Source: Brevundimonas lutea (GTDB taxonomy: Bacteria > Pseudomonadota > Alphaproteobacteria > Caulobacterales > Caulobacteraceae). From it: a stretch of 64,000 nucleotides of DNA. This document shows positions 48,713-59,293 of this stretch, piece after piece. A program made the position numbers and the translations under genes. Every line of letters starts with the position of its first letter. Positions within the stretch are counted from its first letter, which is position 1. The stretch spans positions 620,001 to 684,000 of the forward strand of contig NZ_QUOQ01000002.1 of assembly GCF_003704105.1 (NCBI RefSeq), read 5' to 3'. The notes beneath the pieces were generated by a model. It did no database searches, was not told the origin of the DNA, and was given only the letters and a program-made list of their open reading frames with translations.

Positions 48713-48755
48713 CCACGGCGGAGCTTCCGCCTCCCGACGCGACCCCGAGATTTCC

Positions 48756-49877
48756 ATGGCCGACGCTGCGAACACCGACCTCAAGACCACGCCCCTAAAC
48801 GCCGCGCACCGCGCGCTGGGCGCGCGAATGGTCGGCTTCGGCGGCTATGACATGCCGGTGCAGTACGAGGGGGTGCTGGCCGAACACCGCTGGACGCGCG
48901 AGCACGCCGGTCTGTTCGACGTCAGCCACATGGGCCAGGCGCGGATCACGGGCGAGGACGCCGCCGTCCAGTTCGAACGCTTCGTCTCCAACGATTTCCA
49001 GGGCCTCAAGGCGGGCCGCCAGAAGTATGGCCTGCTACTCAACGAGCAGGGCGGCGTCATCGACGATCTGATGGCCGGCCGCCCCGACCACGACGGGCTC
49101 TATGTCGTCGTGAACGCCGGCAACAAGGACAAGGACTTCGCCTTGCTGGAGGCCGGGCTTGAAGGCGACGCGCGGCTGATCCGTTTCGACGACCGGGCGC
49201 TGCTGGCCATCCAGGGACCGGAGGCGGCCGAGGTCATGGCGGCGCACGAGCCGGTGCTGGCCGAGATGGGCTTCATGGACAGCGCCCGGCTGATGCTCTT
49301 CGGCGCCGACTGTTTCGTCTCCCGCTCGGGCTACACCGGCGAGGACGGCTATGAGATCTCGGTCCCGGCGGATCAGGCCGAGCGGATCTGGAACACCCTG
49401 CTGCAGGACGCCCGGGTCAAGCCGATCGGTCTGGGCGCGCGTGACAGCCTGCGTCTGGAAGCCGGCTTGCCGTTGCACGGCCATGACATCGACGAGACCA
49501 CCTCTCCGGTCGAGGCCGGGCTGATGTTCGGCCTGCCCAAAGCCCGCCGCGAGCGCGGCGATTTCCCCGGCGCCGACCGCATCCTCAAGGAGCTGGCCGA
49601 CGGGCCGGCGCGCAAGAAGGTCGGGCTGATCGTCAAGGAAGGCGCCCCGGCCCGCGAGGGCGCCGAGATCGCCGACGCGGACGGAACCGTCATCGGCCGG
49701 GTCACCTCGGGCGGCCCGTCGCCGACCCTGGGCCGGAACATCGCCCTGGGCTTCGTGCCGCCGTCGCATGCCGAGCTCGGGACCGAATTGACCGTCATCG
49801 TGCGTGGCCGTCCCGCCGCCGCCGAGGTGGTCGCCACGCCCTTCGTGCCGTCCAAATACTACCGCAAACCCGCCTGA
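48756..49877 (+). CDS. gcvT: Glycine cleavage system T protein (aminomethyltransferase)
   Basis: A 373-residue folate enzyme that moves the aminomethyl group from the H protein to tetrahydrofolate. Signatures are [48 protein letters not shown]-type segment, [34 protein letters not shown] and [21 protein letters not shown] 48756 follows the riboswitch; an upstream in-frame start within the riboswitch is rejected. gcvH follows after 41 bases. Confidence 0.97.
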   Translation: MADAANTDLKTTPLNAAHRALGARMVGFGGYDMPVQYEGVLAEHRWTREHAGLFDVSHMGQARITGEDAAVQFERFVSNDFQGLKAGRQKYGLLLNEQGGVIDDLMAGRPDHDGLYVVVNAGNKDKDFALLEAGLEGDARLIRFDDRALLAIQGPEAAEVMAAHEPVLAEMGFMDSARLMLFGADCFVSRSGYTGEDGYEISVPADQAERIWNTLLQDARVKPIGLGARDSLRLEAGLPLHGHDIDETTSPVEAGLMFGLPKARRERGDFPGADRILKELADGPARKKVGLIVKEGAPAREGAEIADADGTVIGRVTSGGPSPTLGRNIALGFVPPSHAELGTELTVIVRGRPAAAEVVATPFVPSKYYRKPA

Positions 49878-49918
49878 CACCCGTTTCGAACCCAGACTTC
49901 CGAGCCGAGAGAGCCGCC

Positions 49919-50284
49919 ATGAAATTCACCAAGGATCACGAATGGGTCCGCCTCGAAGGCGACATCGCCGTCGTGGGCATCACCAAACACGCCGCCGACC
50001 AACTGGGCGACGTGGTCTTCGTCGAAACCCCCGAGGCCGGAAAGTCGGTCAACAGGGGCGACAGCTTCGCCGTGGTCGAGAGCGTCAAGGCGGCGTCCGA
50101 CGTCTATGCCCCGGTCTCCGGTGAGGTGGTTGAGGGCAATGACGCCTTGGCCGGCGGTCCCGAGACGGTCAACGCCGACCCCGAGGGCGACGGCTGGTTC
50201 GCCAAGATCAAGGTCGCCGACCCCGCCGAGGTCGAGGCCCTGATGGATCGCGCGACCTACGACCAGTACGTCAGCACGCTGTAA
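49919..50284 (+). CDS. gcvH: Glycine cleavage system H protein
   Basis: A 121-residue lipoyl carrier protein of the glycine cleavage system. The lipoylated Lys is in [21 protein letters not shown]. The N-terminus [37 protein letters not shown] is typical. GAGAG lies just before the start. A REP-like inverted repeat separates it from gcvPA. Confidence 0.98.
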   Translation: MKFTKDHEWVRLEGDIAVVGITKHAADQLGDVVFVETPEAGKSVNRGDSFAVVESVKAASDVYAPVSGEVVEGNDALAGGPETVNADPEGDGWFAKIKVADPAEVEALMDRATYDQYVSTL

Positions 50285-50299
50285 ACCCGCGACTGGCTC

Positions 50300-50396
50300 C
50301 GTCTCCCCGGCGAAGGCCGGGGCCCAGAGCCGCGCGCGCCAGAGCCTGACGACAACACCCTTTCACTCCTGGACCCCGGCCTTCGCCGGGGAGACG
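50300..50396. repeat. REP-like long inverted repeat inside the gcv operon
   Basis: Two 23-base arms (50300-50322 and 50374-50396) are exact reverse complements, 51 bases apart. Each arm is itself nearly palindromic around CCCCGGCGAAGGCCGGGG. Similarity extends a few bases inward (CCCAG against CTGGA). This is the form of a bacterial interspersed mosaic element, common between genes in Caulobacterales and sphingomonads. In the message it forms nested stems between gcvH and gcvPA. Confidence 0.85.
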
Positions 50397-50405
50397 GCCA
50401 AATCG

Positions 50406-51746
50406 ATGCGCTACCTCCCCCTGACGCCCGACGACCGCACGGCCATGCTAGCCGCCATCGGGGCCAAGTCGGTCGACGACCTGTTCGTGGACGTGCCCGA
50501 GGCGGCGCGCAGAGACGGCGTCGTCGACCTGCCCCGCGTGATGGGCGAGCTCGAGGTCGAGCGCGCCCTGAAGCGCATGGCCGGCAAGAACACCGTGGCC
50601 GGGGACGTCCCCTTCTTCTGCGGCGCCGGCGCCTATCGCCACCATGTGCCGGCGACCGTGGATCACATCATCCAGCGCTCGGAATTCCTGACCAGCTATA
50701 CGCCGTATCAGCCCGAGATCGCCCAGGGCACGCTCCAGTACCTCTACGAATTCCAGACCCAGGTCGCGAACCTAACTGGTATGCCCGTGGCCAACGCCTC
50801 GCTCTATGACGGCTCGACCGCCATGGCCGAGGGCGTCCTGATGGCCACGCGGGTGACGCGCCGGAACAAGGCGGTGATCTCGGGCGGGGTGCACCCGCAC
50901 TATGTCGCCGCCACCGAGACCGTGGTCCACGCCATGGGCGTCGAGACTCAGGTCTTGGCCCCCGCCGTCGATGGCGAAGCCGAGGTCATCGGCCAGATCG
51001 GACCGGACACGGCCTGTGTGGTGGTGCAGACGCCGAACATCTTCGGCACCGCCACGGACGTCTCCAAGATCGCCGAGGCGGCGCAGGCGGCCGGCGCGCT
51101 GCTGATCGTCGTCGTCACCGAGGCGGCGTCGATGGGCCTGCTGAAATCGCCGGGCGAGATGGGGGCCGATATCGTCGCGGCCGAGGGCCAGTCGATCGGC
51201 AATGCGCTGAACTTCGGCGGCCCCTACGTCGGGCTGTTCGCCACCCGCGACAAGCTGGTGCGCCAGACGCCCGGTCGCTACTGTGGTGAGACGGTGGACG
51301 CCGAGGGGCGGCGCGGCTTCGTCCTGACCCTGTCGACCCGCGAGCAGCACATCCGTCGCGACAAGGCGACCTCGAACATCTGCACCAACTCCGGTCTCTG
51401 CACCCTGGCCTTCTCGGTGCATATGAGCCTGCTGGGCGAGACCGGCCTGCGCCGCCTGGCCCTGCTGAACCACGAAAAGGCCGTGGCCACGCGCGACGCC
51501 GTGGCGGCCGTGCCGGGGGTCGAGGTGCTGACCCCGCGCTTCTTCAACGAGTTCGCGGTGCGCCTGCCCAGTGACGCGACCGAGGTGGTTGATCAACTGG
51601 CCGAGCGCGGCATCCTCGCCGGCGTGCCCTATGGCCGGTTGAACCCGGGCGCCGGCATGGAAGACGTGCTGCTGATCGCCGCGACCGAGACCACCACCGA
51701 CGACGACATTTCGGCCCTCAAGTCCGCCCTCGCGGAGGTCCTGTGA
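50406..51746 (+). CDS. gcvPA: Glycine dehydrogenase (decarboxylating) subunit 1
   Basis: A 446-residue half of the two-subunit P protein that decarboxylates glycine on PLP. Features are [66 protein letters not shown] and [27 protein letters not shown]. The PLP lysine belongs to the partner subunit. The stop overlaps the gcvPB start as TGATG, matching 1:1 assembly. Confidence 0.97.
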   Translation: MRYLPLTPDDRTAMLAAIGAKSVDDLFVDVPEAARRDGVVDLPRVMGELEVERALKRMAGKNTVAGDVPFFCGAGAYRHHVPATVDHIIQRSEFLTSYTPYQPEIAQGTLQYLYEFQTQVANLTGMPVANASLYDGSTAMAEGVLMATRVTRRNKAVISGGVHPHYVAATETVVHAMGVETQVLAPAVDGEAEVIGQIGPDTACVVVQTPNIFGTATDVSKIAEAAQAAGALLIVVVTEAASMGLLKSPGEMGADIVAAEGQSIGNALNFGGPYVGLFATRDKLVRQTPGRYCGETVDAEGRRGFVLTLSTREQHIRRDKATSNICTNSGLCTLAFSVHMSLLGETGLRRLALLNHEKAVATRDAVAAVPGVEVLTPRFFNEFAVRLPSDATEVVDQLAERGILAGVPYGRLNPGAGMEDVLLIAATETTTDDDISALKSALAEVL

Positions 51747-53326
51747 TGAGCACCATGAACACCGTCGGTCGTCCGACCACCCCGAACGCCGTCTCCGAGA
51801 AGCCCGCCACCCTGACCGGGGCGCGCGGACTGCTGCAGGACGAGGCGCTGATCTTCGAAAGCGACGGCTGGGGCAAGACGGGCGTCGATCTGCCTGAGCC
51901 GAAGACGGACGGCGGCGATCTGGGCGATCTGGTCCGCGCCGATCCGATCGGCCTGCCGGGGCTCAGCGAGCCCGAGGCCATGCGCCACTATGTGCGTCTG
52001 AGCCAGAAGAACCACGCCATCGACCTGGCCGTCTATCCGCTGGGCTCGTGCACCATGAAGCACAACCCGCGCCTGAACGAGAAGATGGCGCGCCTGCCGG
52101 GCTTTTCCGACATCCATCCGCTGCAGCCGCAATCGACGGTGCAGGGCGCGCTGGAGTTGATGGACAGCCTGTCCCACTGGCTGACGACCCTCACGGGCAT
52201 GCCGGCTGTGGCCCTGTCGCCCAAGGCCGGCGCCCACGGCGAGCTGTGCGGCCTGATGGCCATCCGCGCCGCCCACCGCGCCGCCGGCCACGGCCTGCGC
52301 TCGGACAATCCGCGCAACAAGGTGCTGGTCCCGACCAGCGCCCACGGCACCAACCCCGCCACCGCCGCCTTTGTCGGCTATCAGGTGGTCGAGGTGAAAC
52401 AGACAGACGACGGCCGCGTCGACGTGGCTGATCTGGCGTCCAAGCTGGGCGACGACGTGGCCGCCATCATGGTCACCAACCCCAACACCTGCGGCCTGTT
52501 CGAGCGCGACATCCTGGAGATCAGCCGCCTGACCCACGAGGCGGGGGCCTATTTCTACTGCGACGGCGCCAATTTCAACGCGATCGTCGGGCGGGTCCGC
52601 CCCGGCGACCTCGGCGTCGACGCCATGCACATCAACCTGCACAAGACCTTCTCCACGCCCCACGGCGGCGGCGGTCCGGGCGCGGGTCCGGTGGTGCTGT
52701 CCGAGGCCCTGGCGCCCTTCGCCCCGGCCCCCTGGGTCGTCGGCGGCAAGGACGGCTTCAGGCTGATCGAGCGAGAGGAGGGCGACGCGGCCCAGGCTTT
52801 CGGCCGCCTGTGCGCCTTCCAGGGCCAGATGGGCATGTATGTGCGCGCGCTCAGCTACATGATGAGCCACGGCTCGGACGGCCTGCGCCAGGTCGCCGAG
52901 GACGCGGTGCTGAACGCCAACTACATCAAGGCCCGGCTGTCGGACGTGATGAGCGCCGCCTTCCCCAACGGCCCCTGCATGCACGAGGCTCTGTTCGACG
53001 ATACGTGGCTGAAGGGCACGGATGTGACCACGCTCGATTTCGCCAAGGCGATGATCGACGAGGGCTTCCACCCCATGACCATGTATTTCCCGCTGGTGGT
53101 CCACGGCGCGATGCTGATCGAGCCGACCGAGACGGAATCCAAGGCCGAGCTGGACCGGTTCATCGCCGCCATGCGCGCCCTGGCCGGCGCCGCGAAAGCC
53201 GGCGACGTCGACCGCTTCAAGGGCGCGCCCTTCCACGCCCCCATGCGCCGCCTGGACGAGACCCGCGCCGCCCGCTCGCCGGTCCTCCGCTGGACCGCGC
53301 CGGAGGGGACCAACCGGGCGGCGTGA
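51746..53326 (+). CDS. gcvPB: Glycine dehydrogenase (decarboxylating) subunit 2
   Basis: A 526-residue PLP-bearing half of the P protein. The Schiff-base Lys is in NLHKTFSTPHGGGGPGAGP. Other signatures are LYPLGSCTMKHNPRLNE-type segment (AVYPLGSCTMKHNP), AGAHGELCGLMAIRAAH and FDDTWLKGTDVTTLDFAKAMIDEGFHPMTMYFPLVVHGAMLIEPTETESKAELD in short blocks. ATG 51746 is chosen for its overlap with the preceding stop. It is the last gcv gene; hicB begins 36 bases later. Confidence 0.97.
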   Translation: MSTMNTVGRPTTPNAVSEKPATLTGARGLLQDEALIFESDGWGKTGVDLPEPKTDGGDLGDLVRADPIGLPGLSEPEAMRHYVRLSQKNHAIDLAVYPLGSCTMKHNPRLNEKMARLPGFSDIHPLQPQSTVQGALELMDSLSHWLTTLTGMPAVALSPKAGAHGELCGLMAIRAAHRAAGHGLRSDNPRNKVLVPTSAHGTNPATAAFVGYQVVEVKQTDDGRVDVADLASKLGDDVAAIMVTNPNTCGLFERDILEISRLTHEAGAYFYCDGANFNAIVGRVRPGDLGVDAMHINLHKTFSTPHGGGGPGAGPVVLSEALAPFAPAPWVVGGKDGFRLIEREEGDAAQAFGRLCAFQGQMGMYVRALSYMMSHGSDGLRQVAEDAVLNANYIKARLSDVMSAAFPNGPCMHEALFDDTWLKGTDVTTLDFAKAMIDEGFHPMTMYFPLVVHGAMLIEPTETESKAELDRFIAAMRALAGAAKAGDVDRFKGAPFHAPMRRLDETRAARSPVLRWTAPEGTNRAA

Positions 53327-53362
53327 CTCGACATTTCGGCGACGGCGACCGATCTTCAGCAG

Positions 53363-53560
53363 ATGAAGATCGAGGTGGACCAGGAAGACGACGGCCGCTG
53401 GATCGCGGAGATCGTGGAACTGCCGGGCGTTCTAGCCTATGGCGCCACGCAGGCTGAGGCAGTCGCCAAGGTCGAAGCGCTGGCGTTGCGGGTCATCGCC
53501 GAACGGCTCGACAATGGTGAACGCGCGCCGGAACTCACGGCCCTGTTTCAGGCCGCGTGA
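53363..53560 (+). CDS. hicB: HicB-family antitoxin
   Basis: A 65-residue protein with the degraded RNase H-like HicB fold: MKIEVDQEDDGRWIAEIVELPGVLAYGATQAEAVAKVEALALRVIAERL. The C-terminal DNA-binding part of longer HicB proteins is absent. Its stop overlaps the GTG of hicA (GTGA at 53557-53560), so it precedes the toxin gene, the reverse of E. coli hicAB. It should bind and silence HicA. Confidence 0.88.
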   Translation: MKIEVDQEDDGRWIAEIVELPGVLAYGATQAEAVAKVEALALRVIAERLDNGERAPELTALFQAA

Positions 53561-53769
53561 GCACCTGGCCATCCGTAAAGGCGCGACGCTTGCTGGCCGC
53601 GCTTGAGCGGATTGGCTGGACGGAGAAGCGACGCTCGGGATCACATCGGACCTTGACCCGGCAGGGCTGGCCGGATGTCGTTTTCGCTTTCCACGACGGC
53701 GATGAGGTCGGACCGCGCATGCTGGCGCGGATCGCGCGATCAACCGGCCTGACTCCGGGCGACCTCTGA
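53557..53769 (+). CDS. hicA: HicA-family mRNA interferase toxin
   Basis: A 70-residue double-stranded-RNA-binding-fold toxin. It shows VKARRLLAALERIGWTEKRRSGSHRTLTRQG with the catalytic His in GSHRTL, then VVFAFHDGDEVGPRMLARIARSTGLT. GTG start 53557, coupled to hicB. HicA toxins cut mRNA. The pair stands between the gcv and rfb operons with 41 bases before rfbC. Confidence 0.9.
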   Translation: MSTWPSVKARRLLAALERIGWTEKRRSGSHRTLTRQGWPDVVFAFHDGDEVGPRMLARIARSTGLTPGDL

Positions 53770-53810
53770 CAGCCTAGCCACCTGCTCGAGGCTCCCCTAA
53801 GCAGGGCCGT

Positions 53811-54386
53811 ATGGATATCGAGGCCCTGTCCCTTTCAGGCGTGATGCGGCTGAAGCCCGCGCGGCATGGCGACGCGCGCGGATGGTTCAGCGAGACCTGG
53901 TCGGCGCGATCGCTGGAGAGCGCGGGCATCACGACGACCTTCGTCCAGGACAATGTCTCCTATTCCGCCGCCGTCGGCACGGTGCGCGGACTGCATTATC
54001 AGGCGCCGCCCAGCGCCCAGGCCAAGCTGGTCATGGTCCTGAACGGCGCCATCCGCGACGCCGTTGTGGATGTGCGCGTCGGCTCGCCGACCTACGGGCG
54101 CTGGCTGGCGGTCGACCTGACGGCCGAGGGCGGTGAGCAACTGCTGGTCCCCGAGGGTTACCTGCACGGCTTCGTCACAACCCAGCCGGACACCCGCGTG
54201 CTCTACAAGGTGTCGGCGCCCTACGACCCAGCGGCTGACGGGGCCGTGCGTTGGGACGACCCGGACCTCGGCATCGATTGGGGGATCGACCCGGCCACGG
54301 CCGTGGTCTCGGCCAAGGACGCGGCGGCGCCGGCCTTCCGCGATTGGACCTCGCCGTTCAAGATCCGGGCATGGAGCGACGCATGA
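53811..54386 (+). CDS. rfbC: dTDP-4-dehydrorhamnose 3,5-epimerase
   Basis: A 191-residue cupin-fold epimerase, third step of dTDP-L-rhamnose synthesis. Motifs include DARGWFSETWSARSLESAGI, FVQDNVSYSAAVGTVRGLHYQAPPSAQAKLV with the catalytic His in GLHYQ, VDVRVGSPTYGRWL and PEGYLHGFVTTQPDTRVLYKVSAPYDP. Its stop overlaps the rfbB start (ATGA). First of four coupled genes. Confidence 0.97.
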   Translation: MDIEALSLSGVMRLKPARHGDARGWFSETWSARSLESAGITTTFVQDNVSYSAAVGTVRGLHYQAPPSAQAKLVMVLNGAIRDAVVDVRVGSPTYGRWLAVDLTAEGGEQLLVPEGYLHGFVTTQPDTRVLYKVSAPYDPAADGAVRWDDPDLGIDWGIDPATAVVSAKDAAAPAFRDWTSPFKIRAWSDA

Positions 54387-55429
54387 AGCTCCTGATCACC
54401 GGCGGCGCCGGCTTCATCGGATCGGCCGTGGTGCGCCGCGCGCTGGATCGCGGCCTGTCGGTCGTGACCCTGGACGCCCTGACCTATTCCGGCAGTCTGG
54501 AGAACCTGGCCGAGGTCAGGGATCAACTCGGCCACGCCTTCGAACACGCCGACATCAGCGACGCCCCGGCCGTCGCGGCGATCCTGGACAAACACCAGCC
54601 CGACGCCATCCTAAACCTGGCCGCCGAGAGCCATGTCGACCGCTCCATCGACGGCCCCCTGGCCTTCATGCACACCAATGTCACCGGCACGGCCGTGATG
54701 CTGGAGGCCGCGCGCCGCTATTGGCAGGCCCTGCCCGGCGACCGCGCCGAGCGCTTCCGCTTCCAGCACATCTCCACCGACGAGGTGTTCGGCTCGCTGG
54801 AGCCGGGCGATCCCGCCTTCGACGAGAACAGCCGTTACCAGCCCAACTCCCCGTATGCGGCGTCCAAGGCCGGCTCGGACATGCTGGTTCGGGCCTGGCG
54901 CGAGACCCACGGCCTGCCGACCCTGCTGACCAACTGCTCCAACAACTACGGCCCGCGCCAGCATCCCGAAAAGCTGATCCCGACGGTGATCCTGAACGCC
55001 GCCGCCGGGCGCCCCATCCCCGTCTATGGCCAGGGAACCAACATCCGCGACTGGCTGCACGTCGACGACCACGCCGAGGCTCTGCTGACGGTGCTGGAGC
55101 GGGGCCGGGTCGGCCAGACCTATGGCGTCGGCGGCGCGGCGGAGCGGACCAATATCGACCTGGTGCGCCTGATCTGCGCAGAGCTGGATCGTCTCCGCCC
55201 GGATGGCGCGCCGCACGACCGCCTGATCGAATTCGTCACCGACCGCCCGGGCCACGACCGCCGCTACGCCATCGATATCACGAAGATAGACCGCGATCTG
55301 GGCTGGCGTCCGGCCACGACGCTGGAGGACGGCATCGCCGCCACCGTGGCCTGGTATCTCGACAACCCCGCCTGGGTCGACAGCTGGCGGGCCCGCGGCT
55401 TTGGCGGCGACCGGCTGGGGCTGGGGTGA
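54383..55429 (+). CDS. rfbB: dTDP-glucose 4,6-dehydratase
   Basis: A 348-residue extended short-chain dehydrogenase, second step of dTDP-rhamnose synthesis. It has ITGGAGFIGSAVVRRAL near the N-terminus, LNLAAESHVDRSIDGP, FQHISTDEVFGSLEPGDPAF, the YxxxK pair in NSPYAASKAGSDMLVRAW and NCSNNYGPRQHPEKLIP. ATG 54383 overlaps the rfbC stop; an ATG at 54371 would add four residues. The stop overlaps the rfbD GTG. Confidence 0.97.
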   Translation: MKLLITGGAGFIGSAVVRRALDRGLSVVTLDALTYSGSLENLAEVRDQLGHAFEHADISDAPAVAAILDKHQPDAILNLAAESHVDRSIDGPLAFMHTNVTGTAVMLEAARRYWQALPGDRAERFRFQHISTDEVFGSLEPGDPAFDENSRYQPNSPYAASKAGSDMLVRAWRETHGLPTLLTNCSNNYGPRQHPEKLIPTVILNAAAGRPIPVYGQGTNIRDWLHVDDHAEALLTVLERGRVGQTYGVGGAAERTNIDLVRLICAELDRLRPDGAPHDRLIEFVTDRPGHDRRYAIDITKIDRDLGWRPATTLEDGIAATVAWYLDNPAWVDSWRARGFGGDRLGLG

Positions 55430-56304
55430 CCCTGCGCATTCTTCAGTTCGGCGCCGGCGGCCAGCTGGCCCGCGCCCTGATCCGGGCGGCGGACGGGCGC
55501 GACATCGCCCTGACCGTACGTGGCTCGGACGAGGTCGACATCGGCGACCCCGCCGCCCTGGCCGAGGCGCTGTCGGACGTCGGAACCCACGATCTGGTGC
55601 TGAACGCCGCCGCCTTTACCGCCGTGGACCGGGCCGAGAGCGAGCCGGACCGCGCCCGCGCCATCAACGCCTCCGCCCCGCGCCAGATGGCCGGCGCCTG
55701 CGCCCGCGCGGACGTGCCCCTGGTCCATGTCTCCACCGACTATGTGTTCGACGGCTCCGGCGAGGAGGCGTGGCGCGAGGACGATCCGACCGGCCCGCTC
55801 AATGTCTACGGCCGCACCAAGCTGGAGGGGGAGGGGGCCATCTGGCGCACCACCGACCGGGCGGCGGTGATCCGCACCTCCTGGGTGGTGTCTGAACGGC
55901 CGGGCAATTTCCTGACCACCATGCTGAGGGTGGGCGCCGAGCGCGACACCTTGCGTGTGGTCGCCGATCAGCACGGCCGCCCGACCCTGGCCGACGACCT
56001 CGCTCGCTTCCTGCTGGACGCCGCGCCCCGCTGGGCCGAGGGCGACGCCGAAGCCTACGGGACCTTCCACTTCGCCAACGCCGGGGCAACGACCTGGGCG
56101 GGATTGGCCGAGGCGGCTCTGGCCGAAGCCGGGATCGCGACGCCGGTCGAATCGATCACGACCGCCGACTGGCCCACCCCGGCGCGGCGCCCCTTCAACT
56201 CGGTGCTGGACACGGGCAAGGTCGAGCGGACCTTCGGCGTCACGCCCCGACCGTGGCGCGAGGCCGTGGCCGAAACGGTCGGACGGATCAGGGAGCGGGC
56301 ATGA
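55426..56304 (+). CDS. rfbD: dTDP-4-dehydrorhamnose reductase
   Basis: A 292-residue NAD(P)H-dependent reductase making dTDP-L-rhamnose. GTG 55426 overlaps the rfbB stop (GTGA). Features are [76 protein letters not shown] with YxxxK and [14 protein letters not shown]. The stop overlaps the rfbA ATG. Confidence 0.96.
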   Translation: MTLRILQFGAGGQLARALIRAADGRDIALTVRGSDEVDIGDPAALAEALSDVGTHDLVLNAAAFTAVDRAESEPDRARAINASAPRQMAGACARADVPLVHVSTDYVFDGSGEEAWREDDPTGPLNVYGRTKLEGEGAIWRTTDRAAVIRTSWVVSERPGNFLTTMLRVGAERDTLRVVADQHGRPTLADDLARFLLDAAPRWAEGDAEAYGTFHFANAGATTWAGLAEAALAEAGIATPVESITTADWPTPARRPFNSVLDTGKVERTFGVTPRPWREAVAETVGRIRERA

Positions 56305-57173
56305 GCGACAGGCGCGGCATCATTCTGGCGGGCGGGGCGGGGACGCGACTGCACCCCTTGACCCTGGCCGTGTCGAAACAGCTGCTGCCCGTCTACGACA
56401 AGCCGATGATCTACTATCCCCTGTCGGTGCTGATGCTGGCCGGGATCCGCGAGGTCATGGTCATCACCACCCCGGACGACCAGGCGGCCTTCCAGCGCCT
56501 GCTCGGCGACGGCTCGCGCCTGGGGATGAAGATCGTCTGGCAGGTCCAGGAACGCCCCGACGGCCTGGCCCAGGCCTTCATCCTGGGCGAGGACTTCATC
56601 GACGGCCGGCCCAGCGCGCTCGTGCTGGGCGACAACCTGTTCTACGGCGGCGGTTTCACCGGCATGCTGCAGCGCGCCGACGCCCGCGCCGAGGGGGCCA
56701 CCGTGTTCGGCTATCCGGTCGCCGACGCCCGTCGCTACGGCGTGGTCGAACTCGGCCCCGACGGTCGCGCCGTCGGCCTGGAGGAAAAGCCGGCCCAGCC
56801 GCGGTCGAACCTGGCGGTCACGGGCCTGTATTTCGTCGACGGCACGGCTTCGGAGAAGGCGCGCGCTCTCAAGCCCTCGCCGCGCGGCGAGCTGGAGATC
56901 ACCGACCTCAACCGTCTCTATATGCAGGAGGGGTCGCTGCACGTCGAACAGCTGGGCCGGGGCTTCGCCTGGCTCGACACCGGCACTCACGACAGCCTGA
57001 TCCAGGCCGGCGAGTTCGTCCGCACCCTCGAGCACCGCCAGGGCCTGCGCATCGGCTGTGTCGAGGAGATCGCCTTCACCGCCGGCTGGATCGACGCCGA
57101 AGAACTGAAGGCGTCGGCCGATCGGATGGGCGGCGGCTATGCGGACTATCTGCGCGGGCTGGCGGAGGTTTAG
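56301..57173 (+). CDS. rfbA: Glucose-1-phosphate thymidylyltransferase
   Basis: A 290-residue first enzyme of dTDP-rhamnose synthesis. It has the nucleotide-binding [35 protein letters not shown] in short blocks, [52 protein letters not shown] and [21 protein letters not shown] 56301 overlaps the rfbD stop. Its TAG stop overlaps the TAA of the convergent helicase gene by two bases. The rhamnose likely feeds surface polysaccharide. Confidence 0.97.
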   Translation: MSDRRGIILAGGAGTRLHPLTLAVSKQLLPVYDKPMIYYPLSVLMLAGIREVMVITTPDDQAAFQRLLGDGSRLGMKIVWQVQERPDGLAQAFILGEDFIDGRPSALVLGDNLFYGGGFTGMLQRADARAEGATVFGYPVADARRYGVVELGPDGRAVGLEEKPAQPRSNLAVTGLYFVDGTASEKARALKPSPRGELEITDLNRLYMQEGSLHVEQLGRGFAWLDTGTHDSLIQAGEFVRTLEHRQGLRIGCVEEIAFTAGWIDAEELKASADRMGGGYADYLRGLAEV

Positions 57174-59293
57174 CCTCTCGGAGTTTTCTTCTTGAACGGC
57201 TTGCCAGGCTTGGCCGCGTGCGGTTTGCCGCGTGCATCCTTGGGAGCCCAGGGGCGGTCGCCGCCCTTGGGCTTGCCCTTCCACGGCTTGTCACCCGCCG
57301 AGGGCGCCGGCGAGGCGTCCGACGGCGGCGTCCAGTCGGGTTTGGCGCCCGGCTTGCCGGCATAGGGCTTCTTCACCCAAGGCTTCTTGCCCGGCGGTGT
57401 GGCGTCCGCCTCGGTCCGTTTGACCCAGGGCTTCTTGCCGCCTGCGGGTGCGGTGTCGGTCGAGGGAGCGTCGCGCTTCACCCAGGGCTTCTTGTCCCCC
57501 GTCGCGGCCTCACTCGGCGCATCACGCTTCACCCAAGGTTTCTTGCCGGCGTCGGGCCGGTCCTCGCGCGGCTTCCAGGCGGGCTTGTCGGCGTTGTCGC
57601 GCGAGGGGCGCGGCTTGCCGGCGTTGGCGCGCGGCGGCTTGTCCCAGCGCGGCGCGGGTTTTTCCTTTGGCCCCGGCGCCACGGTGGTTTCGATGGTGAT
57701 CCCATCTTCCAGCCCCCCGGCGATGGCGGCGTTGAACTTGGCCTCGGCCTCGCGGGTGATCTCGAACTTGGTGTCGCGGTCGAAGATGCGGATCGTGCCG
57801 ATGTCGCGCTTGGTCACATGGCCGAGGCGACAGATCATCGGCATCAGCCACTTGGGATCGGCGTTCTTCTCGCGGCCGATATTGATGCGGAACCAGGCCA
57901 TGTCCCCGCCGCGCGCGAAGTCGGTGAAGGGCACGTCGGCTTGGCCCTTGTCGTTGCGGCCGGTCTGCTGCTGACGCTTCATCCGCTCGTCGTCATAGAC
58001 GTCCTCGGGCGGCGGCAGCTTCTGGCGATACAGGCGGATCAGGGCGGCGGCCACTTGCTCGGCGGACGACTTCTCCAAGAGCGCCCGGCCCAGCTCCAGG
58101 CTCTCCTCGTCGGCCGGCGCGGTCAGGACCGGATCGGTCAGCATGCGCTGGCGGTCCTTGGCGCGGATCTCCTCGGCCGAGGGAGGCCCCGACCACTCGG
58201 CCTGGATCGAGGCCGACTGGAGCATCAGCTCGACCTTGCGGCGGCGCGTATAGCTGACCAGCAGAACCGACACGCCCTTCTTGCCGGCGCGTCCGGTGCG
58301 GCCCGAGCGGTGCAGCAGGCCGGCCTTGTTCACCGGGATCTCGGCATGGACCACCAGGCCCAGATCCGGCAGATCCAGGCCGCGCGCCGCCACGTCGGTG
58401 GCCACGCACACGCGCGCATGACCGTCGCGCAGCGCCTGGAGCGCCTCGGACCGCTGGCCTTGCGTCAGTTCGCCCGACAGGCCGACCACGGAAAAGCCGC
58501 GCTCGCGCAGCGAGGCGGTCAGGTGCTTCACCCGCTCGCGCGTATTGGCGAACACCAGCGCGCCCGGCGCCTCGAAATAGCGCAGCACGTTGACGACCGC
58601 GTGCTCGACCTCATTGGGGGCCACGCGGATGGCCTTGTACTCGATGTCGCCGTGCGGCGCGTTCGACGCCGTCGTGTCGATCCGCACGGCGTCGCGCTGA
58701 TAGGTCTTGGCCAGCTGCACGATGTCGCGCGCCAGGGTGGCGGAGAATAGCAGCGTCCGCCGCTCGGCCGGGGCGGCGTCCAGCAGGAAGGTCAGGTCCT
58801 CCTGAAAGCCCATGTCGAGCATCTCGTCGGCCTCGTCGAGCACCACGGCCTGCAGCTGCGACAGATCTAGCCCGCCACGCTCCACATGGTCGCGCAGACG
58901 TCCCGGCGTGCCGACCACGATATGGGCCCCGCGCTCCAGGGCCCGGCGCTCGGCGCGGGGGTCCATGCCGCCGACGGTGGCGACCACGCGGGCGCCGGCG
59001 GCGGCGTAGAGCCAGGTCAGCTCGCTGGCCACCTGCAACGCCAGCTCCCGCGTGGGGGCGATAACCAGGGCCTGGGGCGCGGCGGCCTGGTCGAACCGCT
59101 CGGCCTCGCCAAGCAGGGTCGGCGCCAGGGCCAAGCCGAACGCCACCGTCTTGCCCGAGCCGGTCTGGGCCGAGACCAGCAGGTCGCGGCCCTGCTCGGC
59201 CTCGAGAACAGCGGCCTGAACCGGCGTCGGTTCGGCATAGCCGCGGTCGGACAGGGCGCGGTCGAGCGCGGGATGGCTGGCGGGGAAGGGCAT
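57170..59293 (-). CDS. DEAD-box RNA helicase with DbpA RNA-binding domain and KKPWVK-repeat tail
   Basis: A 707-residue ATP-dependent RNA helicase. Motif I AQTGSGKT is at 42-49, Ia [12 protein letters not shown] at 153-156, SAT at 184-186, and helicase C ([30 protein letters not shown]) runs to about 370. A DbpA-type RNA-binding domain follows near 475-560 ([35 protein letters not shown]). The last 140 residues are basic and disordered, with five KKPWVK repeats at 12-16 residue spacing. DbpA-type domains bind 23S rRNA, so ribosome assembly is likely. The gene converges on rfbA. Confidence 0.94.
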   Translation of the reverse strand: MPFPASHPALDRALSDRGYAEPTPVQAAVLEAEQGRDLLVSAQTGSGKTVAFGLALAPTLLGEAERFDQAAAPQALVIAPTRELALQVASELTWLYAAAGARVVATVGGMDPRAERRALERGAHIVVGTPGRLRDHVERGGLDLSQLQAVVLDEADEMLDMGFQEDLTFLLDAAPAERRTLLFSATLARDIVQLAKTYQRDAVRIDTTASNAPHGDIEYKAIRVAPNEVEHAVVNVLRYFEAPGALVFANTRERVKHLTASLRERGFSVVGLSGELTQGQRSEALQALRDGHARVCVATDVAARGLDLPDLGLVVHAEIPVNKAGLLHRSGRTGRAGKKGVSVLLVSYTRRRKVELMLQSASIQAEWSGPPSAEEIRAKDRQRMLTDPVLTAPADEESLELGRALLEKSSAEQVAAALIRLYRQKLPPPEDVYDDERMKRQQQTGRNDKGQADVPFTDFARGGDMAWFRINIGREKNADPKWLMPMICRLGHVTKRDIGTIRIFDRDTKFEITREAEAKFNAAIAGGLEDGITIETTVAPGPKEKPAPRWDKPPRANAGKPRPSRDNADKPAWKPREDRPDAGKKPWVKRDAPSEAATGDKKPWVKRDAPSTDTAPAGGKKPWVKRTEADATPPGKKPWVKKPYAGKPGAKPDWTPPSDASPAPSAGDKPWKGKPKGGDRPWAPKDARGKPHAAKPGKPFKKKTPRG

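Noticed and set aside
48411-48755. N-terminal extension of GcvT from an upstream start
   Set aside because: The extra 115 codons lie over the tandem riboswitch and have no similarity to GcvT.
57360-57560. CRISPR-like or minisatellite DNA repeat
   Set aside because: The periodicity comes from the KKPWVK protein repeats, with variable spacing and no conserved spacer structure.
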